Translations under genes and position numbers: made by a program
Shown here: in pieces, positions 52,917 through 62,845 of the stretch
Layout: each line of letters begins with the position of its first letter
How positions within the stretch are numbered: position 1 is the stretch's first letter
The notes under the pieces: generated by a model
What the model saw: the letters and a program-made list of their open reading frames with translations, nothing else
The model's database searches: none
What the model was told of the DNA's origin: nothing
Assembly: GCF_028282165.1 (NCBI RefSeq)
Contig: NZ_JANQIM010000024.1
Location: forward strand, 120,126 to 184,125
Length of the DNA stretch: 64,000 nt
Reading direction: 5' to 3'
DNA from: Winogradskyella sp.
Lineage (GTDB): Bacteria; Bacteroidota; Bacteroidia; Flavobacteriales; Flavobacteriaceae

Positions 52917-53519
52917 CCAATAATTCATTAATACTAATTGTGGAAAGAGTCCGGTAAATACACCAATAATCAACTCTTGGTTGGTATGCGCCCTTAAATG
53001 TAAGCGAGATGTTGCAATTGCTCCCAAAATAACCATCATTAGAGCAATTGTGCCATTAATATTTATCTTAAAATGTATACCAATTGCAACAGCAAACATA
53101 AAGAAGCCAGAAGCGGCTATCATATGGATGCTTGCTTTTACTTTAAAAATAGCCATTATAAAACAAGCTAAAGTAGAGCACAAAATACCAACAAAGAAAT
53201 AATAGAGCTCTATTATCTCATTAGGCGTTAAAACTCTTATGAGAATTAGTGTTATTATTATACAATTAATAGCTAGCGGGATTAAACGTTCTTTGGTGCT
53301 TTTTAAGTAAATGGTGTTAACCTTGTTTAAGGTTTTAAGTAAAAAGAAAAGTAGTATTGGAAGTATGATCGTTAAAATAATGATAGAGAAAATTTTAGCG
53401 CTTTTAACTGGCTCTGGTATAAAACGAGGGGTCTTATGAAAGTAAAACATAACCCCTAGTAAAGGCATAATCAATGGATGAAAAACAAAGGATATGCTTT
53501 TTAGAATAAAATCTTTCAT
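52911..53519 (-). CDS. PAP2-like integral membrane protein with degenerate motifs
   Basis: 202 residues with about six spans. Near the end, SRLHLRAHTNQELIIGVFTGL resembles the third motif of PAP2 phosphatases (SRxxxxxHxxxD), with E in place of D. HMIAASG replaces PSGH, and KSTKERLIPL recalls KxxxxxxRP. So it is PAP2-like in plan but may be inactive or altered in activity. Its last 6 bases overlap the convergent porT gene. Single gene upstream of rpoN on the same strand. Confidence 0.8.
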   Translation of the reverse strand: MKDFILKSISFVFHPLIMPLLGVMFYFHKTPRFIPEPVKSAKIFSIIILTIILPILLFFLLKTLNKVNTIYLKSTKERLIPLAINCIIITLILIRVLTPNEIIELYYFFVGILCSTLACFIMAIFKVKASIHMIAASGFFMFAVAIGIHFKININGTIALMMVILGAIATSRLHLRAHTNQELIIGVFTGLFPQLVLMNYWL

Positions 53520-53534
53520 CCGTTCAGTTTTATA

Positions 53535-55001
53535 TTAAAGCTCTTTTCTTAATCGAGCTACAGGGATATCTAATTGTTCTCTGTATTTAGCAACAGTGCG
53601 CCTAGCGATTGGGTAACCTTTTTCTTTAAGGATTTTTGATAAGGCTTCGTCAGTAAGAGGTTTCTTTTTGTTTTCCTCTTCAATAACCGTTTCTAGAATC
53701 TTTTTTATTTCTCTTGTAGATACTTCTTCACCTTGGTCGTTGGTCATAGATTCGGAAAAGAACTCTTTAATCAACTTGGTTCCATAAGGTGTATCAACAT
53801 ACTTGCTATTTGCTACACGGGATATTGTAGACACGTCCATGTCAATTTCATCGGCAATATCCTTTAAAATCATAGGACGTAGTTTTCGCTCATCGCCTGT
53901 TAAAAAGTATTCTTTTTGGTAGTGCATTATGGCACTCATCGTCACAAAGAGCGTTTGTTGACGTTGTCTCACAGCTTCAATAAACCATTTAGCGGCATCT
54001 AGTTTCTGCTTAATAAATAGTACGGCGTCTTTTTGAGCTTTGGACTTATTTTTAGTGTCTTTGTAGCCCTTTAGCATGTTGTTATATTCACGAGAAACAT
54101 GAAGTTCAGGCGCATTTCTGCCATTCAAAGTTAGCACTAGTTCACCATCAACTATTTTAATGGCAAAGTCCGGAACAATATGCTCAACAATTTTGTTATT
54201 GCCTGCATACGAACCACCTGGTTTAGGATTAAGCCGTTCAATTTCTTCAATGGCATCTTTTAGCTGCTCTTCATTGACACTAAACTTTTGCATCAATTTT
54301 TTGTAATGCTTTTTGGTAAATTGTTCAAAAGTTTTATTGATTATTGCCGAAGCTAGCTCAATATCAGGGTTTTGCTCTTTTCTACTTAACTGAATACTAA
54401 GACATTCTTGAAGATTCCGTGCAGCAACACCTGCAGGATCTAATTGCTGTACTACTTTAAGCACTTTTTCTACTTCTTCTTCTGTAGTGTAAATATTTTG
54501 CGTAAAGGCTAAATCATCGGTAATATCTGATAACGAACGACGTATGTAACCACTCTCGTCGACACTGCCCACTAAGAAATAGGCAATTTCTTGGGTTTGT
54601 TCAGAAAGTCTAAATGTATTTAATTGATTAATTAAATGTTGGGTAAATGAAGTGCCAGCAGCATAAGGGACGCGCTTTTCCTCATCATCTGAACTATAAT
54701 TATTGGCTTGTGTACGATAATCCGGTATCTCATCATCACTTAGATACTCATCTACATTAATGTCATCGGCATTAATAGTTTCGTTATCGTTAAAGTCGTC
54801 AACAGAATTATCAAATTCATCAAAATTATCATCAGAAGTATCCGATTCTTTTCCAGTATCTAGTGCAGGATTTTCTTCGAGTTCTTGTTTTAAACGTTGT
54901 TCAAAAGCTTGGGTAGGAAGCTGAATCAACTTCATTAGTTGAATCTGCTGAGGCGACAGCTTTTGCGAAAGTTTAAATTGTAAATACTGCTTTAATGACA
55001 T
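53535..55001 (-). CDS. rpoN: RNA polymerase sigma-54 factor
   Basis: 488 residues. The N-terminal region I (QFKLSQKLSPQQIQLMKLIQLPTQAFEQ) is followed by an acidic region II, the core-binding domain and HTH. The RpoN box ARRTVAKYREQL near the C-terminus (residues ~466-477) recognises -24 sites. It directs enhancer-dependent transcription at -24/-12 promoters. No sigma-54 activator is in this window. It is 25 bases downstream of asnS on the same strand, perhaps co-transcribed. Confidence 0.96.
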   Translation of the reverse strand: MSLKQYLQFKLSQKLSPQQIQLMKLIQLPTQAFEQRLKQELEENPALDTGKESDTSDDNFDEFDNSVDDFNDNETINADDINVDEYLSDDEIPDYRTQANNYSSDDEEKRVPYAAGTSFTQHLINQLNTFRLSEQTQEIAYFLVGSVDESGYIRRSLSDITDDLAFTQNIYTTEEEVEKVLKVVQQLDPAGVAARNLQECLSIQLSRKEQNPDIELASAIINKTFEQFTKKHYKKLMQKFSVNEEQLKDAIEEIERLNPKPGGSYAGNNKIVEHIVPDFAIKIVDGELVLTLNGRNAPELHVSREYNNMLKGYKDTKNKSKAQKDAVLFIKQKLDAAKWFIEAVRQRQQTLFVTMSAIMHYQKEYFLTGDERKLRPMILKDIADEIDMDVSTISRVANSKYVDTPYGTKLIKEFFSESMTNDQGEEVSTREIKKILETVIEEENKKKPLTDEALSKILKEKGYPIARRTVAKYREQLDIPVARLRKEL

Positions 55002-55026
55002 AGGATTTCCTTAGCGATAAAGGTAA

Positions 55027-56493
55027 TTAAAACTCTGCATTTTGCGGTGTTCTTGGATAAGGAATTACGTCTCTAATATTGCTCATTCCAGTGGCAAACA
55101 TTACAAGTCTTTCAAAACCTAAACCAAATCCAGAATGTACTGCTGTTCCGTATTTACGAAGGTCTAGGTACCACCATAATTCTTCTTCAGGTATGTCGAG
55201 TGCCTTCATCTTTTCCTTTAACACGTCTAAACGTTCTTCACGTTGCGATCCACCAACCATTTCACCCACTCCAGGGAAAAGGACATCCATGGCTCTCACC
55301 GTTTTTCCGTCGTCGTTTAAGCGCATATAAAAGGCCTTTATATTTGCAGGATAATCAAACAAAATAACAGGGCACTTAAAGTGTTTTTCAACTAGATAAC
55401 GCTCGTGTTCTGATTGCAAATCGGCACCCCATTCTTCTATCAGGTATTTAAACTTTTTCTTTTTATTTGGTTTACTATTTCTTAGGATATCTATGGCTTC
55501 AGTATAACTAACGCGTTTAAAGTTGTTGTCTACGACAAACTTAATTTTGTCAATGAGATTCATTGGGCTTCGCTCTACCTGAGGTAATTTCTTTTCTTCG
55601 TCTTGCAAGCGTTTATCCAAGAATTCCAAATCTTCTTTATTGTGCTCTAAAGCATAGCTGAGCACAGACTTTAGAAAGTCTTCAGCCAAATCCATATTAC
55701 CTGCCAAATCCATAAAAGCGACTTCTGGCTCTATCATCCAGAACTCCGCCAAATGGCGAGATGTGTTAGAGTTTTCTGCTCTAAATGTTGGGCCAAATGT
55801 ATATACTTTTCCGAGAGACATAGCGTAAGTTTCGGCTTCTAATTGACCTGAAACCGTAAGATTGGTTTCTTTGCCAAAAAAGTCTTCTTTATAATTAACG
55901 TCTCCATCATCATTCAACGGTGGATTTTTTGCATCTAGAGTACTTACACGAAACATTTCACCTGCACCTTCAGCATCACTACCAGTAATAATAGGAGTGT
56001 GCATGTTATAAAACCCATTTTCGGTAAAATATTTATGAATGGCGAACGAAAGTGAAGAGCAAATACGCATTACGGCACTAAAGGTATTGGTTCTGGTACG
56101 TAGATGTGCATTTTCCCTTAGAAACTCAAACGAATGCTTTTTGGGTTGAATGGGATACGTCTCAGGGTCAGAATCTCCTAGAATTATTAGTTCTTTAACT
56201 TGTATTTCTACAGATTGTCCTTTTCCTTGACTTTCAACCAGTTCTCCAGTAACATGCATAGCAGCACCTGTTGTAATTCGTTTTAAGACATCTTCCTCAA
56301 AATTTTCAAAATCAACAACACATTGAATATTATTTATGGTAGAACCGTCATTTAAGGCTATAAAGCGATTTGCCCTAAAGGTTCTTACCCAACCTTTTAC
56401 GGAAACATCTTGTAAAGTGATATCTTCTGACCTCGTGCCGCCTATAGCTTTAGCGGTAGAGCATAATAATTCTGCTACTGTTTTTGTTGTCAT
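55027..56493 (-). CDS. asnS: Asparagine-tRNA ligase
   Basis: Class IIb synthetase that charges tRNA-Asn, 488 residues, shorter than aspS with no GAD insertion. OB-fold anticodon domain (VKGWVRTFRANRFIALNDGS), motif 2 (FRAENSNTSRHLAEFWMIEPEV) near residue 245 and motif 3 (GFGLGFERLVMFATGM) near residue 460. Presence of both asnS and aspS implies direct charging of Asn. Upstream of rpoN on the same strand. Confidence 0.96.
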   Translation of the reverse strand: MTTKTVAELLCSTAKAIGGTRSEDITLQDVSVKGWVRTFRANRFIALNDGSTINNIQCVVDFENFEEDVLKRITTGAAMHVTGELVESQGKGQSVEIQVKELIILGDSDPETYPIQPKKHSFEFLRENAHLRTRTNTFSAVMRICSSLSFAIHKYFTENGFYNMHTPIITGSDAEGAGEMFRVSTLDAKNPPLNDDGDVNYKEDFFGKETNLTVSGQLEAETYAMSLGKVYTFGPTFRAENSNTSRHLAEFWMIEPEVAFMDLAGNMDLAEDFLKSVLSYALEHNKEDLEFLDKRLQDEEKKLPQVERSPMNLIDKIKFVVDNNFKRVSYTEAIDILRNSKPNKKKKFKYLIEEWGADLQSEHERYLVEKHFKCPVILFDYPANIKAFYMRLNDDGKTVRAMDVLFPGVGEMVGGSQREERLDVLKEKMKALDIPEEELWWYLDLRKYGTAVHSGFGLGFERLVMFATGMSNIRDVIPYPRTPQNAEF

Positions 56494-56512
56494 TTTAAAT
56501 TATTTTGAAATG

Positions 56513-58933
56513 CTAAGATAATTGTTCTTGATTTTTTTCCATATGATCTTCAGGTTCGTCTTCTGAAGGGATAATATCTATGGCCGGTTTACGCAATACT
56601 TCTTTATTGGCAATATTACGTTCTAATGATAATAAAAGTGATGGTAATAATAATAAGTTAGAAAGCATGGCAAATAATAAGGTTATTGAGACCAATGCTC
56701 CTAAAGCTACCGTGCCGCCAAAACTCGAAATGGTAAATACCGAAAATCCGAAGAAAAGCACTATTGAAGTGTAGAACATACTAATACCCGTTTCTCGCAA
56801 GGCGGCGTAGACCGATTTTCTAATTTTCCAATGGTTGGCTTGTAATTCTTGTCTATATTTTGCCAAGAAATGTATCGTATCATCCACCGAAATTCCAAAA
56901 GCGATACTAAAGACTAATATTGTAGATGGCTTAATAGGTACGCCAACATAACCCATTAAGCCAGCTGTTACTAATAGTGGTAATAAGTTTGGAATTAACG
57001 AAACGATAATCATTCTAACGGAACGAAATAAATATGCCATAAATAATGATATCAAGAAAATGGCTAGTGATAACGAAATAACCAAATTTCTTACCAAATA
57101 TTTAGTGCCTTTTTGAAATACCAGAGCCTTACCTGTCATAGTAACCTCATAACGTTCCTCTGGAAAAAGTTTATCGATTTTGTTTTGAAGGGTTTCTTGA
57201 ATGCGTTCCATTTTATCGGTCCCAATATCTTTCATAAAAGTGGTGACTCGCGCATACTGACCTGTACTATCCACAAAGTTTTTTAATAGATCGATATCTG
57301 ATGACGAATTCTTAGCATAGGATAAAATAAAGCTATTCTCCTGGCTTGTTGGTAATTGATAATATTTTGGATTCCCATTGTAGTAGGCTTGTTTACTGTA
57401 TTTAACGAGGCTTACAACAGAGATAGGTTTTGATAATTCTGGGATATCTTCTATAAGTTCTTCGAGTTCGTTAATGCGCTTTAAGGTTGCCAACTTCATA
57501 ACGCCTTTTTTGCGTTTGGTATCTACCATGATTTCTAGTGGCATAATACCATTAAATTCATCTTCAAAAAAGCGGATATCCTTAAAAAACTGTTTGTCTT
57601 TTGGCATGTCTTCAATCAAACTACCAGAAATCTCAATTTTGTTTATACCAATCATACTGGCCATTATCAAAATAAAGGCAGTGACATAAATGGTTATTTT
57701 CTTGTGTTTTACCATGCGCTCCATCCAGTCCACAAATCCGCCAATCCAACGTTTATTGAGATGCTCTAGATGACGTTCTTTAGGGTATGGTAAAAATGTA
57801 TACATTATTGGAATAATGAGTAGGCATAGGATAAAAATGGCCAGGATGCTCAATGAAGCAACAATACCAAATTCCTTTAGTAATTTGCTTTCCGTGAGAA
57901 TAAAGGTAGCAAAACCAGAGGCGGTTGTGACATTGGTCATCAAAGTGGCATTGCCTATTTTTGTGATAACGCGCTGAAGTGATTTTACCTTGTTGCCATG
58001 AGATCTTACCTCGTGTTGGTATTTGTTGATTAAGAAAATACAATTAGGAATGCCAATAACTATAATTAAAGGTGGAATTAAAGCTGTAAGGACTGTAATT
58101 TCATAACCTAAGAGCCCAAGTATTCCAAAAGTCCACATCACGCCAACACAAACAACTATGAGTGAAATGAATGTGGCCCTGAAAGATCTAAAGAACAAAA
58201 AGAAAATAAAAGACGTTATAAAAAGAGCCGCACCGATGAAGATAGGGATTTCATCAACAATGTTTTGAGAGTTGAGCGTTCTTATGTAGGGCATGCCCGA
58301 GACCCTAACATCGAGATTGGTTGCTGTTTTAAAATCCTCAATTTTTTTGTCGAGAATATTGATTATAAAATCCTTTCTCGCGGATGTATTTACAATCTCC
58401 TTTTTCAAATAGATGGCCGTACGTATCGTTTTGGTCTCTGCATTAAATAGAAAGTTATCGTAAAAAGGATATTTTTTAAACAAATCCTTTTGAAGGGTAT
58501 TGATTTGTTCTAAACTAGTGATAGAATCTTTTATAAAGGGTTCTAAATCAAACTGTTCTTTTTGAGTGTTTTTAACCAGTTTTTGAAGGTCCTTAATTGA
58601 CAAAACGGTTTCAACTTCATCGTAAGACTTGAAGGATTCGGCAAGTCTATTCCAGCTATTAAGCTGTTTTATGGAAAAAATACTAGAGTCTTTTACACCA
58701 AGGACAATAAGATTGCCTTCTTCCCCAAAGACCTTTAAAAAATCATTATAGATGAGATTAACTTCGTGATCATCAGGTAGCATATTGGCTTCGGTATATG
58801 TGAAACGCATATGCTTCCACTGCATGCTAAAAAACACAGTCGCCACTATTACAGCAATGAGAATAAATATTTTGTTGCGAAGAATTATTCTCGCAACAGC
58901 CTCCCAAAATCCTGTAGTTAATAGTTTGAACAT
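56513..58933 (-). CDS. RND-superfamily (MMPL-like) transporter
   Basis: 806 residues with 12 spans in two halves (about residues 210-400 and 620-780), each followed by sterol-sensing-like blocks (ALIPPLIIVIGIPNCIFLINKYQHE, AFGISVDDTIHFLAKYRQEL), and two large extracytoplasmic domains. Similar proteins export lipids or hopanoids. The motif pair marks an RND of the hydrophobe exporter/HpnN-like class rather than drug AcrB. It is encoded 19 bases upstream of asnS. Substrate not known. Confidence 0.9.
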   Translation of the reverse strand: MFKLLTTGFWEAVARIILRNKIFILIAVIVATVFFSMQWKHMRFTYTEANMLPDDHEVNLIYNDFLKVFGEEGNLIVLGVKDSSIFSIKQLNSWNRLAESFKSYDEVETVLSIKDLQKLVKNTQKEQFDLEPFIKDSITSLEQINTLQKDLFKKYPFYDNFLFNAETKTIRTAIYLKKEIVNTSARKDFIINILDKKIEDFKTATNLDVRVSGMPYIRTLNSQNIVDEIPIFIGAALFITSFIFFLFFRSFRATFISLIVVCVGVMWTFGILGLLGYEITVLTALIPPLIIVIGIPNCIFLINKYQHEVRSHGNKVKSLQRVITKIGNATLMTNVTTASGFATFILTESKLLKEFGIVASLSILAIFILCLLIIPIMYTFLPYPKERHLEHLNKRWIGGFVDWMERMVKHKKITIYVTAFILIMASMIGINKIEISGSLIEDMPKDKQFFKDIRFFEDEFNGIMPLEIMVDTKRKKGVMKLATLKRINELEELIEDIPELSKPISVVSLVKYSKQAYYNGNPKYYQLPTSQENSFILSYAKNSSSDIDLLKNFVDSTGQYARVTTFMKDIGTDKMERIQETLQNKIDKLFPEERYEVTMTGKALVFQKGTKYLVRNLVISLSLAIFLISLFMAYLFRSVRMIIVSLIPNLLPLLVTAGLMGYVGVPIKPSTILVFSIAFGISVDDTIHFLAKYRQELQANHWKIRKSVYAALRETGISMFYTSIVLFFGFSVFTISSFGGTVALGALVSITLLFAMLSNLLLLPSLLLSLERNIANKEVLRKPAIDIIPSEDEPEDHMEKNQEQLS

Positions 58934-59019
58934 ACCAAAAACGACTACCTTAGAGATGGCTCATAAGGTATTAATTGAAATAAATGTTTTATTTAGACAT
59001 AGCCATTATTCTAACTAAA

Positions 59020-59034
59020 TCTCGCTTAGCGAGA
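59020..59034. promoter_or_regulatory. Palindrome TCTCGCT-T-AGCGAGA
   Basis: Perfect 7-base arms with one central base, in the expected 5' leader of the RND/MMPL gene about 10 bases past the promoter element. It could be an operator or an mRNA stem. Confidence 0.45.
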
Positions 59035-59043
59035 AATGAGCCG

Positions 59044-59051
59044 CAAAGGTA
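59044..59051 (-). promoter_or_regulatory. Consensus Bacteroidota promoter element of the RND/MMPL gene
   Basis: Minus-strand TACCTTTG is an exact TAnnTTTG match, 111 bases upstream of the gene start, so it would leave a ~105-base leader carrying the palindrome at 59020-59034. Confidence 0.6.
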
Positions 59052-59099
59052 GAAAAAACCTAAGGATTAGCCAGTAAATTAACAGTATTATAATTTAAA

Positions 59100-60377
59100 T
59101 TACAGGGAGATGTTAAAGGTAAATTTAAAAGCAAAATTGTCTTCAAAATTTGGGAGATGATATGCTCCATATCGATATGCAAAACTTAGTCCAAAACCAA
59201 GGAGAATTTTGTTGATCTCAAAACCAGATTCAGAGTAGAGATGATTGAGGGTATTAAACGGAATACCTTGATGCCTGCTTATACTGTTCATATCACCTAA
59301 GGCATATCTAGAAATTAGAACCAGTTGAGGTTTAAATCGCTCAGAAAACTTAAAAGGCTTTAAATAATGCTTTAGCTGTAGCGTAGAAAACTTATCACTA
59401 AAAAACTCATTAAAAAACATGGTTTCAAAACTATTAAGACCAGCAACAGAAAACCGTTGTAATATAGTTTCTTTGTTAATGTTGTTTGGATATGCGTGAT
59501 ACAAATGCGTAAGAGGTGTTTCGCCACCGGCAATGCCTGCAACTAAAGTTATATGGGTTATTGCATCATTTTTGTGGTTAAATTGTTGTATGGTTCTAAA
59601 GTCGAATTTTGAGAAGTTAAAATCACTGCCAAGGATAGATTTAAAACCCTGAGTAACTTGTAATGTAAATTTAGGATAACCATTTTTAGTTTCTACAACA
59701 CGATCATCTTTGATGTCAAACCTACTAAAAGGACTCCATTGTAAACTTAATTTACTAGTAGTGAGGTTAAACGTGTTGTATGATCTATCATCTAAAACGA
59801 AGTTATAATTGTAAGTTGGGTTAACTTTGCTGTTGGATAGTTGTATTTCTGAAAGAAGATGATTAGATATTTTGTGCTGTAAACCTATGGACTTAGTAAT
59901 GTGTCTATGAAACAAGTCTATGTTGAGTAGCCTAGGCTCAAAAAAAGTAAAAAACCGTTTGTCGGTTAAAAAAGTTGAACTCCCTGTCTCTTGTAAATCA
60001 TCTGTATACGATAAATTTATCCAAGTATTTGATGCTTCGTTAACTCTAAAGCCACCTCCTAAACTAAATTTATAACGTTTATCTAAAAAACCATACACTA
60101 AATAACCATTTACTCGGTACTTTTTTGAAAAACGCTCGTTAGTAATGCCACCTAAACCTGTTCTAATACCTTCAAACTGATTGTATTTTATGAGGTAGCG
60201 TAAGTCTAAATTAAAAAAACCTATAGGTAAATAGCCATTGCCGATATTTTTTAGGAGCTCAGCTTTTTTTATTGAATCTCTCGCTATTTTAGAAGAGTCC
60301 CTTTCTTTAGAGGGACTTTGAGCAAAACTATATGTAGTAAAACAGCAAACAACAACAACAAATAGATGCCTTAGCAT
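59100..60377 (-). CDS. DUF5686-like outer-membrane beta-barrel protein
   Basis: 425 residues with a signal peptide (LFVVVVCCFTTYSFAQ) followed directly by a barrel-like region ending FKFTFNISL. Segments such as NLDLRYLIKYNQFEGIRTGLG and GFLDKRYKFSLGGGFR match the C-terminal barrel of DUF5686/carboxypeptidase-like proteins (usually ~800 residues). Here the N-terminal carboxypeptidase-regulatory domain is absent, so this is a barrel-only form. Likely outer membrane; function unknown. Located 109 bases downstream of frr on the same strand. Confidence 0.75.
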   Translation of the reverse strand: MLRHLFVVVVCCFTTYSFAQSPSKERDSSKIARDSIKKAELLKNIGNGYLPIGFFNLDLRYLIKYNQFEGIRTGLGGITNERFSKKYRVNGYLVYGFLDKRYKFSLGGGFRVNEASNTWINLSYTDDLQETGSSTFLTDKRFFTFFEPRLLNIDLFHRHITKSIGLQHKISNHLLSEIQLSNSKVNPTYNYNFVLDDRSYNTFNLTTSKLSLQWSPFSRFDIKDDRVVETKNGYPKFTLQVTQGFKSILGSDFNFSKFDFRTIQQFNHKNDAITHITLVAGIAGGETPLTHLYHAYPNNINKETILQRFSVAGLNSFETMFFNEFFSDKFSTLQLKHYLKPFKFSERFKPQLVLISRYALGDMNSISRHQGIPFNTLNHLYSESGFEINKILLGFGLSFAYRYGAYHLPNFEDNFAFKFTFNISL

Positions 60378-60485
60378 GTAAATGGATTAAAAAATTAAAA
60401 ACTAGAAAAAGCGGTTATCCTGTTTTGAGGCTTGAAATTTTACGAAATCGGCATGTAAGAATAGAATCCTATTATTTTATCCTTT

Positions 60486-61040
60486 CTAAACCGTCATAAT
60501 CTCACTTTCCTTAACATCAAGAATTTGATCTATTTTCTTAACGTACGAATCCGTGAGTTCTTGTACATCAATTTCTGAATTTTTCTTAAAATCTTCAGAA
60601 GCATCGGCTTTTTTGATGTCGTTCATTGCTTCTTTACGCGCATTTCGTACACCTATCTTAGCGTCTTCGGCTTCAGCTTTGGCTTGTTTGGCCAAGTCCT
60701 TTCTGCGTTCTTCAGTTAGAGGAGGGACATTTATGATAATCATTTCTCCATTATTCATAGGGTTGAAGCCCAAATTTGCAAGCATAATACCACGTTCAAT
60801 TTCTTGTAGCATACTTTTTTCCCAAGGCTGAACCGAAATAGTTCTGCCATCTGGTGTGTTAACATTGGCTACCTGATTAAGTGGGGTTTGCGAACCATAG
60901 TAATCTACCATTACACTTCCAAGCATAGCAGGACTTGCCTTACCAGCTCTAATATTAACTAACTGCTTTTCTAAATGCTTTACAGCATTTTCCATAGCTT
61001 CTTTAGCAGTGTCTATTATAAATTGAATGTCTTCGTTCAT
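60486..61040 (-). CDS. frr: Ribosome recycling factor
   Basis: 184 residues. Splits post-termination ribosomes with EF-G. Typical features: KHLEKQLVNIRAGKASPAML near residue 22, YYGSQTPLNQVANVNTPDGRTI and PPLTEERRKDLAKQAK near residue 110. Last gene of the rpsI-rpsB-tsf-pyrH-frr cluster, 46 bases after pyrH. Confidence 0.97.
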   Translation of the reverse strand: MNEDIQFIIDTAKEAMENAVKHLEKQLVNIRAGKASPAMLGSVMVDYYGSQTPLNQVANVNTPDGRTISVQPWEKSMLQEIERGIMLANLGFNPMNNGEMIIINVPPLTEERRKDLAKQAKAEAEDAKIGVRNARKEAMNDIKKADASEDFKKNSEIDVQELTDSYVKKIDQILDVKESEIMTV

Positions 61041-61086
61041 AATGCTTAAATTTTTAATGGAGAACCATCAAAAGTTACGCCAAATA

Positions 61087-61794
61087 TTATAGGTTAACTT
61101 CTGTACCAATAGGCTCACCGGAAACTACTTTGAGTAAGTTTCCTTTTTTGTTCATATCAAAAACTATAATGGGTAATTTGTTTTCTTGACTTAGTGTAAA
61201 GGCCGTAGTATCCATCACCTTGAGTCCCTTGCTTAATACATCGTCAAAAGTAATATAGTCAAACTTAACGGCATTGCTGTCTTTTTCTGGGTCCGCTGTA
61301 TAAATCCCGTCCACACGTGTTCCTTTTAAAATAACATCGGCTCCAATTTCTATAGCGCGCAATACTGCTGCAGAATCCGTTGTAAAATATGGATTACCTG
61401 TTCCGCCTCCAAAAATCACCACGCGCCCTTTACTTAAATGGCTCAGTGCCTTTCTTCTAATAAAAGGTTCTGCAACTTCGTTGATTTTAATTGCTGTTTG
61501 CAAACGTGTTTTTACATCGGCATCTTCTAGCGCGTTTTGTAAAGCCAATCCGTTTATTACGGTGGCCAACATTCCCATATGGTCTCCTTGTACACGATCC
61601 ATACCATTCATGGCACCAGCTACGCCTCTAAATATATTTCCTCCGCCAATAACGATGGCAACTTCTACGCCAAGATCGGTAATCTCTTTTATATCTCGTG
61701 CATATTCTGCTAAACGTTTGGGATCTATACCATATTGGCGATCTCCCATTAAAGCTTCGCCAGATAATTTGAGCAGTATTCTTTTGTATTTCAT
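61087..61794 (-). CDS. pyrH: UMP kinase
   Basis: 235 residues of the amino-acid-kinase fold. Phosphorylates UMP to [17 protein letters not shown] at the start, [10 protein letters not shown] near residue 48, [21 protein letters not shown] near 65 and [20 protein letters not shown] near residue 132 are family hallmarks. Allosterically GTP-activated and UTP-inhibited in known members. Separated from tsf by a terminator and from frr by 46 bases. Confidence 0.97.
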   Translation of the reverse strand: MKYKRILLKLSGEALMGDRQYGIDPKRLAEYARDIKEITDLGVEVAIVIGGGNIFRGVAGAMNGMDRVQGDHMGMLATVINGLALQNALEDADVKTRLQTAIKINEVAEPFIRRKALSHLSKGRVVIFGGGTGNPYFTTDSAAVLRAIEIGADVILKGTRVDGIYTADPEKDSNAVKFDYITFDDVLSKGLKVMDTTAFTLSQENKLPIIVFDMNKKGNLLKVVSGEPIGTEVNL

Positions 61795-61853
61795 TAGTTA
61801 ATTTGAAAGTTGAACAAAGCTAAACAATTATTAGCATCTGTAAAAGTGAAAAA

Positions 61854-61871
61854 TCCCGATAACTATCGGGA
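61854..61871. repeat. Perfect palindrome TCCCGATA-AC-TATCGGGA
   Basis: 8-base arms with a 2-base centre, located between pyrH and tsf just beside the tsf terminator. Variants sit in the loops of the two terminators after nrdA (15989-16006, 16 of 18 bases identical, and a degenerate one near 16088-16104). Confidence 0.6.
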
Positions 61872-61877
61872 CTAAAA

Positions 61878-61908
61878 AAAAGAGCTTTTCTCAAAAAAAA
61901 GCTCTTTT
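61878..61908 (-). terminator. Terminator of tsf
   Basis: AAAAGAGCTTTT (61878-61889) pairs with AAAAGCTCTTTT (61897-61908), loop CTCAAAA. The minus-strand reading has a T-run just after tsf. Confidence 0.8.
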
Positions 61909-61930
61909 AGTATTTTTACTTTAGGCTTAA

Positions 61931-62761
61931 TTATCCTAGAGCAACACGTTTAAATACAGTGATTTCAACATCACCAATAGTTTTAACGTATTCAGCAACA
62001 CTTACTTTGCTATCTTTAATAAATGCTTGATTCACCAAGGTATTGTCTTTGAAGAAACGCTTCAACTTACCCTTAGCAATATTATCTAACATCGCTTCTG
62101 GCTTACCTTCTTGGCGTAATTGATCTTTAGCAATCTCAATTTCTTTTTCGATGGTTGCAGCATCAACACCTTCTTCGTTAAGTGCTATAGGACTCATTGC
62201 AGCAGCTTGCATCGCCACGTCTTTAGCAACAACATCAGCACCCTCTACACTTGCAGATAAACCTACTAATGTAGCAATTTTGTTACCAGCATGGATGTAA
62301 GATCCAACATAAGGCGCTTCTATTTTTTCAAAAGCATTGATATCTAATTTTTCGCCGATAACACCCGTCTGCTCAATTAATTTTTCAGCAACAGTGATAC
62401 CGTTAAAATCAGCAGCTAAAAAATCTTCTTTAGAATTATAGTTTAACGCCAAGTCAGCTAAATCGTGAGCCAAAGCAACGAAGTTTTCGTTCTTACCAAC
62501 AAAGTCTGTTTCGCAACCTAAAACGATAGATACACCAGCTGTTTTAGCATCGTTTACTTTTGCAATAGCAGCACCTTCTGTAGATTCTCTATCGGCTCTC
62601 TTAGCAGCAACTTTTTGTCCTTTTTTACGAAGGATTTCAATGGCTTTGTCAAAATCACCATTAGCTTCAACTAATGCCTTTTTACAATCCATCATACCAG
62701 CACCAGTCGCTTTTCTTAGTTTATTTACATCTGCAGCTGTAATTTTTACAGTATTTTCCAT
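61931..62761 (-). CDS. tsf: Translation elongation factor Ts
   Basis: 276 residues. Nucleotide exchange factor for EF-Tu. N-terminal UBA-like domain with KLRKATGAGMMDCKKALVEANGDFDKAIEILRKKG, then the TDFVGKNENFVALAHDLA exchange core near residue 85 and a C-terminal domain. Follows rpsB by 84 bases. Confidence 0.97.
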   Translation of the reverse strand: MENTVKITAADVNKLRKATGAGMMDCKKALVEANGDFDKAIEILRKKGQKVAAKRADRESTEGAAIAKVNDAKTAGVSIVLGCETDFVGKNENFVALAHDLADLALNYNSKEDFLAADFNGITVAEKLIEQTGVIGEKLDINAFEKIEAPYVGSYIHAGNKIATLVGLSASVEGADVVAKDVAMQAAAMSPIALNEEGVDAATIEKEIEIAKDQLRQEGKPEAMLDNIAKGKLKRFFKDNTLVNQAFIKDSKVSVAEYVKTIGDVEITVFKRVALG

Positions 62762-62845
62762 AGTTTTTAAATTTAAAAAGTCGATTAATTGATTTTCAGC
62801 AAAGAAAAGAATTAAACGACTTTTACATATGTTCTTATTGTTATT

